From NCBI RefSeq assembly GCF_036227125.1, contig NZ_CP109435.1, positions 3,844,001 through 3,908,000 of the forward strand: a DNA stretch of 64,000 bases, in the 5' to 3' direction. Of this stretch, positions 9,973 to 18,357 are shown in pieces. Position 1 is the first letter of the stretch. Each line of letters begins with the position of its first letter. The position numbers and the translations under genes are program-made. The DNA comes from Streptomyces sp. NBC_01485. GTDB taxonomy: Bacteria > Actinomycetota > Actinomycetes > Streptomycetales > Streptomycetaceae. The notes beneath the pieces are model-generated. The model was not told the DNA's origin. It saw only the letters and a program-made list of their open reading frames with translations, and made no database searches.

Positions 9973-11568
9973 GTGGGGGACACACAACCCGCGATACGCG
10001 AGGCCGCGCGGCGGAGCGGATCGCAGCGGCGGGGAGCGGTCGTCGCCGCGCTCATGCTGTCCATGGCGCTGGCCGCCCTCGACTCCACCGTCGTCTCCAC
10101 GGCCGTCCCGCAGATCGTCGGCGACCTGGGCGGGTTCTCCGTCTTCTCCTGGCTGTTCTCCGGCTATCTGCTCGCCGTGACGGTCACCCTGCCGGTCTAC
10201 GGCAAGCTCTCCGACACCTTCGGCCGCAAGCCGGTGCTGGTCGCCGGGACGGCGCTCTTCCTGCTCGGCTCGCTGCTGTGCGCGCTCGCCTGGAACATGG
10301 GCGCGCTGATCGCGTTCCGCATCGTGCAGGGCCTGGGCGGCGGGGCGTTGCAGGGCACGGTGCAGACGCTCGCCGCCGACCTGTACCCGCTGGAGGAGCG
10401 GCCGAAGATCCAGTCGAAGCTGTCCACGGTGTGGGCGGTCTCGGCGGTCGCGGGGCCGGGCGTGGGCGGGGTGCTCGCGGCCTACGCGGACTGGCGCTGG
10501 ATCTTCCTCGTCAACCTGCCCATCGGGGCGGTGGCGTTGTGGCTAATCGTCCGTCATCTGCACGAGCCTCAAAGGGAACGTGAGCCCCAGGCAGAGCACG
10601 AGTCCCAGAAGGAGCACGTGCCCCAGGGGGAGTACGAGTCCCAGGGGGAGTACGAGTCCCAGGGGGAGTCCGCGGCGAGAAAGGCGCCACGCGCGCGTGT
10701 CGACTGGGCGGGCGCGCTGGCGGTGTTCGCGTGCGGCGGGGTGCTGCTGACCGCGCTGGTGCAGGGCGGGGTGGCCTGGCCGTGGCTGTCGGGGCCGTCG
10801 CTCGCCCTGTTCGCCGCGGGACTCGCGCTCGCCGGGCTCGTCGTCGTCATCGAACGGCGGGCCGCCGAGCCGATCATCCCCGGCTGGGTGTGGCGCCGCC
10901 GGACGATCGCGGCGGTCAACCTCGCGCTGGGCGCGCTGGGCCTGCTGATGGTGGCCCCGACGGTGTTCCTGCCGACGTACGCGCAGGCCGTCCTGGGCCT
11001 GGGACCGGTGACGGCCGGGTTCGTGCTGTCCGTCTGGACGTTGTCCTGGCCGCTGTCGGCGGCCCTCAGCCAGCACGTCTACCGGCGTATCGGCTTCCGC
11101 GACACCGCGCTGCTCGGCATCGGCGCGGCGACGCTGGTGCTGCTCGCGTTCCCGTTCCTGCCCTACCCCGGCGCGGCCTGGCAGCCGACGCTGCTGATGC
11201 TGCTGCTCGGCGCGGCGCTCGGCCTCTTCCAGCTCCCGCTCATCGTCGGCGTGCAGTCGACGGTGGGGTGGTCGGAGCGCGGGACGACGACCGCGTCCGT
11301 GCTGTTCTGCCGGCAGACGGGCCAGACGATCGGCGCGGCGATGTTCGGCGCGGTCGCCAACGGGGTACTGGCCGCGCGGCTGGGCGGCACGGGCGACCTG
11401 GACTCGCTCGCCCGCGACCTGGACACCGGCACCGCCCCCGAAGCGACCCGCCACGCGGTCGCCGACGCCGTGCACGCCGTGTACCTGGGCGCGTCCGGCG
11501 CGGCGGCCGTGGCGTTCGTCGTCCTCCTGCTGCTCGCCCCGCGCAGGTTCCCGGTACGGGCGGAGTGA
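9973..11568 (+). CDS. MFS multidrug-type exporter, DHA2 (14-helix) family
   Basis: A proton-driven efflux transporter of about 531 residues. Family signs are LDSTVVSTAVPQIVGDLGG in helix 1, motif A GKLSDTFGRKPV after helix 2, RIVQGLGGGALQG, and motif C near AVAGPGVGG in helix 5. Enough hydrophobic stretches remain for 14 helices. The chosen start is GTG 9973 (MGDTQPAIREA), with GGGAGGG at the right distance. An ATG at 9868 is open but adds a non-family leader. The loop after helix 6 holds six 6-residue charged repeats. The substrate is unknown, and no regulator gene adjoins it. Confidence 0.92.
   Translation: MGDTQPAIREAARRSGSQRRGAVVAALMLSMALAALDSTVVSTAVPQIVGDLGGFSVFSWLFSGYLLAVTVTLPVYGKLSDTFGRKPVLVAGTALFLLGSLLCALAWNMGALIAFRIVQGLGGGALQGTVQTLAADLYPLEERPKIQSKLSTVWAVSAVAGPGVGGVLAAYADWRWIFLVNLPIGAVALWLIVRHLHEPQREREPQAEHESQKEHVPQGEYESQGEYESQGESAARKAPRARVDWAGALAVFACGGVLLTALVQGGVAWPWLSGPSLALFAAGLALAGLVVVIERRAAEPIIPGWVWRRRTIAAVNLALGALGLLMVAPTVFLPTYAQAVLGLGPVTAGFVLSVWTLSWPLSAALSQHVYRRIGFRDTALLGIGAATLVLLAFPFLPYPGAAWQPTLLMLLLGAALGLFQLPLIVGVQSTVGWSERGTTTASVLFCRQTGQTIGAAMFGAVANGVLAARLGGTGDLDSLARDLDTGTAPEATRHAVADAVHAVYLGASGAAAVAFVVLLLLAPRRFPVRAE
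10564..10671 (+). repeat. Six 18-bp tandem repeats inside the MFS gene
   Basis: Six in-frame 18-base units encode EPQRER, EPQAEH, ESQKEH, VPQGEY, ESQGEY and ESQGES. The last three units are nearly identical at DNA level. They lie in the cytoplasmic loop between helices 6 and 7, so copy-number changes would be tolerated by the transporter core. Confidence 0.9.
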
Positions 11569-11661
11569 CGGGACTGAACGACGGGACCGGTGACGGGACC
11601 GGGTGACGGGACCGGGTGAAGCCCCCTCTGCCGGCCCCCCGACAGCCGACAGCCAGGGTGT

Positions 11662-12549
11662 CTACTCCGCTGGCGCTCGCCCCGTCAGCGCGGCCAGGCT
11701 GTCGCGGACGTGGTCCATGTGGGCCTGGACGTCGTCCCAGCGCTCGCCGTGCTCGCCCAGCAGCCGTTCCGTCTCCCGCGCGGTGCGCTCCTCCTGGGCG
11801 CGCGCCTCGGTGAGGATCTCGGCGGCACGCGCGTGTGCCTCCTCCTGGCTCCGCCGGGCGGACTCCTCGGCCTCGCCGAACGCCTGCTTCGCCTCGGACA
11901 GCGTCGCCTCCGCGCGGGTCACCGATCCGGCGTGCCGCGCGTCGAGGGCCGCGGCCCGCTCGGCCGCCTCGCGCTCCGCGGTCGTCCACTGCTCGGCGTG
12001 TTCCTTGTCCTGCTCGGCGAGGAGGCCGGCGGTGCGCCGGCGCACCTCGCGCAGCGCGCCCAGGGACTCGCCGCGGTACTCCTTCACCTCGCGCCGGGCG
12101 CCGATCCGGACCTCGTCGGCCTCGGCGCGTGCGGCGAGCAGCCGCAGCCGGGCGCGTTCCTCGGCCTCCGCGCGGAGCGCGTCCGCCTCCTCCTGCGCCT
12201 CCTGGCGCACACCGAGGGCGCGCGTCTCGGCGTCCGCGACCTGCCCGCACGCCGCACGCCGCGCGCTGTCGCGGACGTCCGCCGCCTCTTCGAGCCCGAG
12301 CTGGAGAATGCGCCGTGCGCGCTCCCCCAGGGAGTCGTACGTCTGCGGTACGAGCCCGGTCACGACCTCGCGCAACCGCTCGGCCTCCTCCTCCATCTGC
12401 CGGGCGAGCACCGTGAGCCGGGCGGCCCGTTCCCACGCGGCGTCCCGGTCGGCGCAGAGCGCGGCGGTGTACGCCTCGACCTGTTCCGGCCGGTAACCGC
12501 GCCTGCGAACGGTCACGAACCCCGGCGCCGACACCGATGCGCTGCTCAT
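11662..12549 (-). CDS. Coiled-coil filament-like protein (DivIVA/Scy-like, 'cellulose-binding' label in Streptomyces)
   Basis: A 295-residue protein. The N-terminus FVTVRRRGYRPEQVEAYTAA matches the short DivIVA-type domain (RGY-x2-QV) found in Streptomyces polarity proteins. The rest is one long, charged, Ala/Glu/Arg-rich coiled coil with repeated RREAEEEAD-like heptads. Proteins of this layout (FilP, Scy and shorter relatives) form cytoskeletal assemblies near hyphal tips. This one is shorter than Scy, so its exact role is open. The start at 12549 (MSSASVSAPGF) has GAGGGG upstream. Confidence 0.75.
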   Translation of the reverse strand: MSSASVSAPGFVTVRRRGYRPEQVEAYTAALCADRDAAWERAARLTVLARQMEEEAERLREVVTGLVPQTYDSLGERARRILQLGLEEAADVRDSARRAACGQVADAETRALGVRQEAQEEADALRAEAEERARLRLLAARAEADEVRIGARREVKEYRGESLGALREVRRRTAGLLAEQDKEHAEQWTTAEREAAERAAALDARHAGSVTRAEATLSEAKQAFGEAEESARRSQEEAHARAAEILTEARAQEERTARETERLLGEHGERWDDVQAHMDHVRDSLAALTGRAPAE

Positions 12550-12696
12550 CCTGGAACCCCTCGCCACCCGACGGACACGACATGATGATTTCGCGCATAT
12601 CTTGATGGATCGGGCGTAAGTGTTCATAACGCGACACTCCGCGCGCAGGTCACGGTCAACGCTCGTATCGACCCGGAAGCAAGCCTGAATACAAAA

Positions 12697-12730
12697 GGGC
12701 CGGACCCGGTCAAACGACCGGGTCCGGCCC
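12697..12730 (-). terminator. Perfect hairpin terminator with T-tail for the immunity/deaminase gene
   Basis: GGGCCGGACCCGGTC and its exact complement are separated by a 4-base loop (34 bases in all). Reading leftward it is followed by TTTTGT, so it is a canonical factor-independent terminator for the gene ending at 12762. Confidence 0.9.
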
Positions 12731-12761
12731 TCGCTCCACGCGTGTCAGCGGGACGCACGCC

Positions 12762-15731
12762 TCACAGCAGCCCGTCCCACATCTGCTCCAGCAGCACCGA
12801 CCACCAGCTCTCCGGCGAACCGAGCGCCGCCGGGTCCAGCGAGGCCAACTGCGCCTGGAAGTCGACGGTCCAGCGCCCCGCCTGCTCCTGGTTCAGCCCG
12901 AACCGCAGCCGCCACATCCGCCCGAGCAGCGCCAGGCAGCGCGCGAACTCCGGCAGCCCGGTGTTCACGAACTGCGGCGGTACGGGCGCACCGCCCGGCC
13001 CCGCCTCCACGGGCACGGCGACGATGTTCGCCGTCCCGTACTGCACGCAGACCGCCTTGCCGAAGTCGCTGCCCATGACGAGGTACGAGCCCGCGTCCGG
13101 GGCCGGCTGCACACCCCGCTCGGCCGCCAGCTCCGCCAGCGTCGGCACCGGACGGCCCGGCTGGGCCTGCGCCCAGAAGAAGGGCCCCATGTCGGCCGGC
13201 AGCCCCGCCACGACCAGCGTGTGCGCCACGACCGGCGGCACGCCCTGCCGGGACACCGCGGCCTGCTCGAACCGGAACACCGACGGCCCGAACACCGCCG
13301 CCAGCTCCTGCCCGATCGCCTCCGGCGGAACCGGCGGCACCGGCTGCACGGGAGGCAACGGCGCACGCACCGGCGCCGGACGGGCCGGCCCGTCGGCGAC
13401 CTGGTGCAACTCGCCCTGGTGGGCGAGGAGTTGCTGCATGCCCTGCTGCCGGCTCGCGTGGTCCGTGCCGTACGGCGCGATGCTCGTGATCCGCGCCTGC
13501 GGCCACTGCTCCCGGATCATCCGCGCGCAGTACGCGCCCGGCAGCTCGCACGACTCCAGCTCCGTGTGCAGCTCCAGCACCTGGTCCGGCGGCACGTTCA
13601 TCGCCCGCAGCTCGTGGAAGATCTGCCACTCCGGGTGCGGTGTCCCCGGCGCGGAGCGCCGGATCAACTGCTGCTCCGAACCGTCCTGCGCGCGGTAGCG
13701 CAGCACGGCCTGATAACCCGGTCCGACCGTGGGCAACCCCGGCTGCTGCGGGTACCCGTACCCGGGCGGCTGCCCCGGCACAGGCCCACCCGGCGGCGGC
13801 ATCGCACCGGGCGGCGGCATCGGGGGCTGGTGAGCGCCGGGGGCCATACCGGGGGCGCCCGGAGCCATGCCAGGGGCGTGCGGAGCCATACCGGGCGCGC
13901 CCGGAGCGCCCGGGAAACCGGGAGGAGCGCCGGGAGCCTGCGGCGGCGGAGGCACACCGGGGCCACCGGCCGGAGGCCCGGCCAGCATGGTCTGCGCGTG
14001 GTGAACGGCACCCTGCGCGCCCCCCGGGGAGCCGTGCACACCGGGCACACCCGGCATACCCGGGGCACCGGGAGCACCCGGGGCACCGGGAGCACCCGGA
14101 GCGCCAGGGGCACCCGGAGCCTGCGGCGGCTGCGGTGCACCCCCCGCACCGGGCGGCCCCATCCGACCGGGGTCGGCAAGCATCGTCGCGGCATGGTGAA
14201 CGCCGCCGGGAGGCGTGCCCCCGGGCGGATTCGGACCGGCGGGCGCGTTCGGCGCACCGGGCTGACTCGGCGCACCCGGCGGATTCGGCGGACCGGGAGG
14301 CTGCGGCGCACCCCCCGCCCCAGGCCCCGCCGGACCTGCTGAACCGGACGGACCTCCCGGCCCCGCCAGCCCCTCAGGCCCCAGGGCCGACACAAGCTGC
14401 GTGGGCACATAGCCGCCCGCCGGAGTACCGGGCGCCCCCGGTCCCGAAGGCGGCGGAGGAGGCGTGTTCCCCGGCCGCGCACCCGGCATCCCCGGCGCGC
14501 CCGGCGGAGGCGGCGGCGCCCCCGCGCCACGGTTACGACGCGGAGGCGGCGCCGCCTTGCTGGTCGCGGCGTCGGCGATGTCACTGGCGTTCGGCGCGAG
14601 CGACCGCGCAGGCGCACCCGGACCACCCGGAGCCGAGGAACCACCGGCACCCTGCGGATACCCGTACGAGGACCCACCCGGCCCACCAGGCGCACCCAGA
14701 CCGCCCGCACCACCCGGCACCGACGGACCACCCGCACCCTGCGGATACCCATACGAGGACCCACCCGGCCCACCAGGCGCACCCAGACCGCCCGCACCAC
14801 CCGGCACCGACGGACCACCCGCACCCTGCGGATACCCATACGAGGACCCACCCGGCCCACCAGGCGCACCCGGCCCCTGCGGATAGCCGTACGACGACGA
14901 CTCGCCCGACGGCGGAGAAGGCAGCGGAGACGGCGGCGCGCCCGAATCGTCGAGCGCGGGCGAAACCGCCGTACGCGGGAGTTGGCTGCCGCCCGACATG
15001 AGCGCCGTCTTGGCTTCCGGCGCTGCCGTCGGCGGCATCGGCTCGTCGTCGGAACCGCTCAGCGGCGGCGCGAACACGGTCGCGGGCAACGGGACGGAAC
15101 GGTCGTCACCGGCGTCGCCGTTGGTGTCCGTACCCGCCCACGGCGTCGCCCCGACGGGAGGCACAGGAGCCGCCGGAACAGCGGCCGCACCGGCACCCGG
15201 CACCGACCCGGCACCCGGACCCATGGGCACCCCGGCCTGCGTCTGCGGAAGCGAGGGATCGAGCCCCCCGGGCGCACCCGCACCCTCGCCCGAACCCGAA
15301 CCGAAACCGGAAGCCGAACCCGAGCCGGAGCCCGAACCAAGCCCCCGCCCCTCCGTGATCCCCAGCTTGTCCGCCGCCTCCTGCAACCACTCCGGCGGCG
15401 ACAACAAGAACGACGTCTGGTTCAGGTCCACCCGCGCCGCGGGCGCCGGCGCCGCGTCGGCGGGGGCGTCGGGACGGCCGTACTCCTCCTCGTACCGGCG
15501 GATCACCTCACCCACGGCCACCGCGGGCCACAACGTGGCCTCGCCGCTGTCCCGGGCGATCACCAGCCGCTGCGCGCCCCCGTCCGAACGCGGCCCCTCC
15601 GCACGGTCCTCCGCCCACACCACGAACCCGAGGCCGAACTCCCGTACCCGCACCTCACGATGCTGGTACGCCGGCACATCGCCGTTGATCCACTCTTCGG
15701 CGCGCTCCTGCGCCTGCGCGAACGTCACCAT
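12762..15731 (-). CDS. Imm35 / Pro-Gly-rich linker / nucleic-acid deaminase / SUKH-4 fusion protein
   Basis: A 989-residue protein in four parts. Residues about 1-85 (FAQAQERAEEWING, VREFGLGFVVWAED) match the Imm35 immunity family. Residues about 130-660 are Pro/Gly/Ala-rich with SYGYPQGAGG repeats. Residues about 670-780 match the XOO_2897-type deaminase of polymorphic toxins: HPEWQIFHELR gives the His and catalytic Glu, and SCELPGAYC the two zinc Cys. The C-terminal 190 residues (PFFWAQAQPGRPVPTL, MWRLRFGLNQEQ) match SUKH-4. There is no signal peptide or secretion leader. It starts 8 bases after the WHH/SUKH gene, so they are co-transcribed. Toxin and immunity in one chain suggest an intracellular or self-restrained enzyme; that is inference. 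Confidence 0.82.
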   Translation of the reverse strand: MVTFAQAQERAEEWINGDVPAYQHREVRVREFGLGFVVWAEDRAEGPRSDGGAQRLVIARDSGEATLWPAVAVGEVIRRYEEEYGRPDAPADAAPAPAARVDLNQTSFLLSPPEWLQEAADKLGITEGRGLGSGSGSGSASGFGSGSGEGAGAPGGLDPSLPQTQAGVPMGPGAGSVPGAGAAAVPAAPVPPVGATPWAGTDTNGDAGDDRSVPLPATVFAPPLSGSDDEPMPPTAAPEAKTALMSGGSQLPRTAVSPALDDSGAPPSPLPSPPSGESSSYGYPQGPGAPGGPGGSSYGYPQGAGGPSVPGGAGGLGAPGGPGGSSYGYPQGAGGPSVPGGAGGLGAPGGPGGSSYGYPQGAGGSSAPGGPGAPARSLAPNASDIADAATSKAAPPPRRNRGAGAPPPPPGAPGMPGARPGNTPPPPPSGPGAPGTPAGGYVPTQLVSALGPEGLAGPGGPSGSAGPAGPGAGGAPQPPGPPNPPGAPSQPGAPNAPAGPNPPGGTPPGGVHHAATMLADPGRMGPPGAGGAPQPPQAPGAPGAPGAPGAPGAPGAPGMPGVPGVHGSPGGAQGAVHHAQTMLAGPPAGGPGVPPPPQAPGAPPGFPGAPGAPGMAPHAPGMAPGAPGMAPGAHQPPMPPPGAMPPPGGPVPGQPPGYGYPQQPGLPTVGPGYQAVLRYRAQDGSEQQLIRRSAPGTPHPEWQIFHELRAMNVPPDQVLELHTELESCELPGAYCARMIREQWPQARITSIAPYGTDHASRQQGMQQLLAHQGELHQVADGPARPAPVRAPLPPVQPVPPVPPEAIGQELAAVFGPSVFRFEQAAVSRQGVPPVVAHTLVVAGLPADMGPFFWAQAQPGRPVPTLAELAAERGVQPAPDAGSYLVMGSDFGKAVCVQYGTANIVAVPVEAGPGGAPVPPQFVNTGLPEFARCLALLGRMWRLRFGLNQEQAGRWTVDFQAQLASLDPAALGSPESWWSVLLEQMWDGLL
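14648..14880 (-). repeat. 87-bp in-frame tandem repeat, about 2.7 copies
   Basis: Copies begin at 14648, 14735 and 14822 (each exactly 87 bases). They encode a 29-residue unit containing SSYGYPQGAGG, PSVPGGAGG and LGAPGGPGG. They sit in the disordered linker of the Imm35/deaminase/SUKH-4 protein and are nearly identical, so they are recent. Confidence 0.9.
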
Positions 15732-15739
15732 CGGTCAGC

Positions 15740-16774
15740 TCACTCCCCCACACCCACGGACGACGACACAGACTGCACAGACGGCCCGGACGACGCGGAC
15801 GGCACCGGGACGGCCCGCGCGAAACCGCCGTCCACCATCAGGTTCGCCACCGTCTCCAACTCCGGCGGATTACCGGCCAGACGCGACAGGAAGACGTCGA
15901 AGTCCGCGCCGCACGGCAGCAGCAGCCGCTCCATGCGCTCCGCCGGCGACCACCCCGGATCCACGTCCCGCACGTCGTCGTACGCGCAGAACCACACCGA
16001 ACCGGCCCGCTCGCCCTTCACCTTCACGGCCAGCAGCCCGCCCTGCACGAAACCGACGCCCAGGTAGTCCTTCGTCAGATGATCACGCAGACACTTGTTG
16101 ACATACACGAGGTCGTTGACCGCGGCCTCGTCCCGCACGGTGAAGAACGGCTGGTCCACCAGCAGCCCCAGCTCCGCGTCCAACGCCGTGCCCACCGGCG
16201 CGCAGCCGCCCGCCGCCTTCACGAACGACCGGTACGCGCCCGGCAGCCGGTACCCGAGGTCCTCCTCGACGCCCTGCACCTGCTGCTCCGTCACGGCCAC
16301 GCCCGACTTCGGCAGCCCGAAGTGCGCCGGACGCGTCTCCTGCAACGGCCGTGTGCCCCGCTTCGACTGGTCCACCACCGCCGTCGACACGCCGCCGTGA
16401 TGCCGCAGCAGCGCCTTCACCTCGACCGGAACCAGTTCCAGCCGCCGCGAACCGACCGCGTGATGCCACGTCCAGCCGTGCGGAGTCGCCACCGCCGGCA
16501 CCGTGTCCCACAGTTCGTGCCCCGACGCCGCCAGCGCCGCGTTCGCCGACACGTAGTCCGTCAACCGCAGCTCGTCCACGCCGAAGCCCTCCGGCGGATC
16601 CGCGATCTCCGCGACCGCCCGCGCGTACGGCGAGAAATCCGGGTAGCCCCGCTCGTCCACCCGCACGCCCCTCGGGTGCCGTGTCGCCCGGACCGGATCC
16701 GGGAAATGCACGACCTGCCCGGCGTAGGCGGCGTTCGGCGGCGCGGCTTGCTGCCCGAGCCGACCTGTAGTCAT
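15740..16774 (-). CDS. WHH nuclease domain fused to SMI1/KNR4 (SUKH) immunity domain
   Basis: A 344-residue protein. Residues about 20-130 match the WHH branch of HNH/EndoVII nuclease toxins: HPRGVRVDERGYPDFSPYA, then GWTWHH (W103, H104, H105) and LELVPVEVKALLRHHGG. Residues about 155-320 form a SUKH domain (VTEQQVQGVEEDLGYRLPGA, YRSFVKAAGG, DEAAVNDLVYVN). WHH nucleases are usually the toxic tip of a secreted polymorphic toxin, with SUKH as a separate neutraliser. Here both are in one chain without a secretion signal. The start is ATG 16774 (MTTGRLGQQ) after CAGGGGGC. It is the first gene of a two-gene leftward unit. Confidence 0.82.
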   Translation of the reverse strand: MTTGRLGQQAAPPNAAYAGQVVHFPDPVRATRHPRGVRVDERGYPDFSPYARAVAEIADPPEGFGVDELRLTDYVSANAALAASGHELWDTVPAVATPHGWTWHHAVGSRRLELVPVEVKALLRHHGGVSTAVVDQSKRGTRPLQETRPAHFGLPKSGVAVTEQQVQGVEEDLGYRLPGAYRSFVKAAGGCAPVGTALDAELGLLVDQPFFTVRDEAAVNDLVYVNKCLRDHLTKDYLGVGFVQGGLLAVKVKGERAGSVWFCAYDDVRDVDPGWSPAERMERLLLPCGADFDVFLSRLAGNPPELETVANLMVDGGFARAVPVPSASSGPSVQSVSSSVGVGE

Positions 16775-17083
16775 GGCGGTTGCCCCCTGCGGCACTCTGT
16801 ACGGCCCGCAGCGGCCGGTTCCGCTTCCGGTCCCGACCCACCACGCCCCGTATCGACTGTCTCCAACAATCTCCAACGCGCGTCAACCGCGCGCATCACG
16901 GTGCCGACAGCCTATGCGGTACGACGACGGCGGTCATCGGCGCTCCGCTTCCGTGACCAGCCGTCACCCTGCCGTGACAGCCCGCCCAAACCCGGGCGTG
17001 TCGCACCGCCCCAGCTACCGCACGCGGCATGGCATTTGGCACCCTGTGACGTCCGGGGGGATGCTCGGGAGGGGATGACCAAC
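16775..17083. promoter_or_regulatory. Divergent control region of the toxin/immunity cluster
   Basis: About 309 bases between the leftward WHH/SUKH gene and the rightward YwqJ-type deaminase gene. It holds a doubled tctccaac element (16860-16877) and a small inverted repeat gcgcg-tcaac-cgcgc next to it. Read leftward, GTTGACGCGCG could supply a -35. No firm -10 is visible, and no other gene is present. Confidence 0.4.
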
Positions 17084-17704
17084 ATGAACGCGACACAGAC
17101 GGGGCCACACACCGGCCGGACCGGCGACCCGCACACCGGCCCGCACGCCGACTCGCAGGCCGGCCCACGCGGTGGCCCACACGACGGCCCGTACACCGGT
17201 CCCTACGCCGGCCCGTACACCGGTCCCGGCGGCGACCCCCGTATCGGCTGGTCCGCCACCGAGGCCCCGCACGCCCCCACGCTCCGCCACCGCCGCGACG
17301 GCATACTCCCGACCGTCGCCGCCGCCCTCTCCGTCCGCGGCGCCACCCTCACCGGCACCGCCGCCCGCGGCGACCAGCCGCCACCCCTGCACCCCCTCGT
17401 CCAGGACTTCCTGGACACCCTCACCAGCGACCAGCGCGACCGCTTCACCGGCCGCTGCGCCGAGGCGCTCCTCATCTCCCGTCACATCGCCGCCGCCGAC
17501 GCCGCCCGCAGCAGACGCTCCGCCCGCAGACCGATGACCAACGGCGAGGCCCGTAAAACCCTGAAACAAGCCAAACTCACCACCCGCCGCATCCGCGAGG
17601 ACGGCGACCCCCTCCACGGCAGCTTCGCCACCCCCTGCCGCGCCTGCACCGCCCTCAGCGACCACTTCGGCGTCCGCGTCGTCAACCCGACGACGAACGA
17701 CTGA
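17084..17704 (+). CDS. YwqJ-type deaminase domain protein (putative toxin)
   Basis: A 206-residue protein. The first 50 residues are a low-complexity string of TGP, HTGP, PYTGP and PYAGP repeats. The remainder matches the YwqJ-related deaminase family: LHPLVQDFLDTL, then GRCAEALLISRH with the Cys-Ala-Glu zinc and proton-shuttle motif near residue 125. PCRACTAL follows near residue 185, giving the Cys-x2-Cys zinc pair and an HFGVRVV ending. Family members are toxins acting on nucleic acids or nucleotides. There is no signal peptide. ATG 17084 is preferred over 17075 because GGGAGGGG lies 9 bases before it. The SUKH-3 gene follows after 122 bases. Confidence 0.8.
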   Translation: MNATQTGPHTGRTGDPHTGPHADSQAGPRGGPHDGPYTGPYAGPYTGPGGDPRIGWSATEAPHAPTLRHRRDGILPTVAAALSVRGATLTGTAARGDQPPPLHPLVQDFLDTLTSDQRDRFTGRCAEALLISRHIAAADAARSRRSARRPMTNGEARKTLKQAKLTTRRIREDGDPLHGSFATPCRACTALSDHFGVRVVNPTTND

Positions 17705-17753
17705 CGCCGGACCTCACACCACCACCCCGAACCACCCCGAACACCACCATCCC

Positions 17754-17822
17754 GACGAACCACGAACGACGAACCACGAACGACGAACCAAGAGCGACGA
17801 ACGACGAACGGACGAACGAAGG
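17754..17822. repeat. Degenerate gacgaac repeats before the SUKH-3 gene
   Basis: About eight variants of cgacgaac/ccacgaac fill the gap between the deaminase gene and the SUKH-3 gene, with a 15-base unit (gacgaaccacgaac plus one) at the left end. They run up to the ribosome site GAAGGGCAG. They could come from slippage and alter the spacing between the toxin and immunity genes. Confidence 0.75.
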
Positions 17823-17826
17823 GCAG

Positions 17827-18321
17827 ATGCACCCCGACCGCACCTCCACCACGCGCTTCCCCGTGACCGTCGACGCCGCCCTGCGCGCCGCCGGCTGGCA
17901 ACCCGGGCGCTGGGACATCAAGCAGGCCGAGATCTGGGCCGACGCCCTCCGCGAACACACCTCACCCGCCGGCCACCGGCACGCCGTCTTCCCCGCCGCC
18001 GTCGAGGCCTGGGCCGAGTTCGGCGGACTCACCATCAACCCCACCGGCCCCGGCCGCCAGGTCGCCCCCACCGCCCTCCACCTCGACCCCCTCCACGGCC
18101 TGCACCTCGCCCGCACCCTCGCCGACCTCGGCCGCGCCCTCGACACCGACGTCAGCCCCCTCGGCGCCGAGACCGACACGCACGCGCTCCTCGCCATCGA
18201 CGCCGCGGGCCGCGTCTACACCCTCGACCACACCGGCGACTGGTACCTCGGCCCCGACATCGACCAGGCCCTCGGCGCCCTCACCGCCGGCATCGAACCC
18301 GTCCGCCTGACAGCCGGCTGA
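17827..18321 (+). CDS. SUKH-3 domain immunity protein
   Basis: A 164-residue protein. It shows the SUKH-3 pattern VDAALRAAGWQPGRW at the start, then FPAAVEAWAEFGGL and a C-terminal GRVYTLDHTGDWYLGPDI with a final DQALGALTAG helix. SUKH-3 proteins neutralise YwqJ-type and related nucleic-acid-targeting toxins and commonly sit just downstream of the toxin gene, as here. The start has GAAGGG upstream. It is cytosolic with no membrane segment. Confidence 0.85.
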   Translation: MHPDRTSTTRFPVTVDAALRAAGWQPGRWDIKQAEIWADALREHTSPAGHRHAVFPAAVEAWAEFGGLTINPTGPGRQVAPTALHLDPLHGLHLARTLADLGRALDTDVSPLGAETDTHALLAIDAAGRVYTLDHTGDWYLGPDIDQALGALTAGIEPVRLTAG

Positions 18322-18357
18322 GCCCCCGCCCGGCCCCGCCCCGAAAAACCGGCCGGC

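Noticed and set aside
14648..14880. CRISPR array
   Set aside because: The units are 87-base in-frame coding repeats without unique spacers. No other repeat set in the window has spacer structure, and there are no cas genes.
12745..15001. Several Arg- or Pro-rich open frames overlapping the Imm35/deaminase/SUKH-4 gene
   Set aside because: They mirror the repeat-rich linker in other frames and have no family motifs or ribosome sites.
17075..17077. ATG at 17075 as start of the YwqJ-type gene
   Set aside because: The G-rich ribosome site lies directly against it, which leaves no spacing. ATG 17084 fits better.
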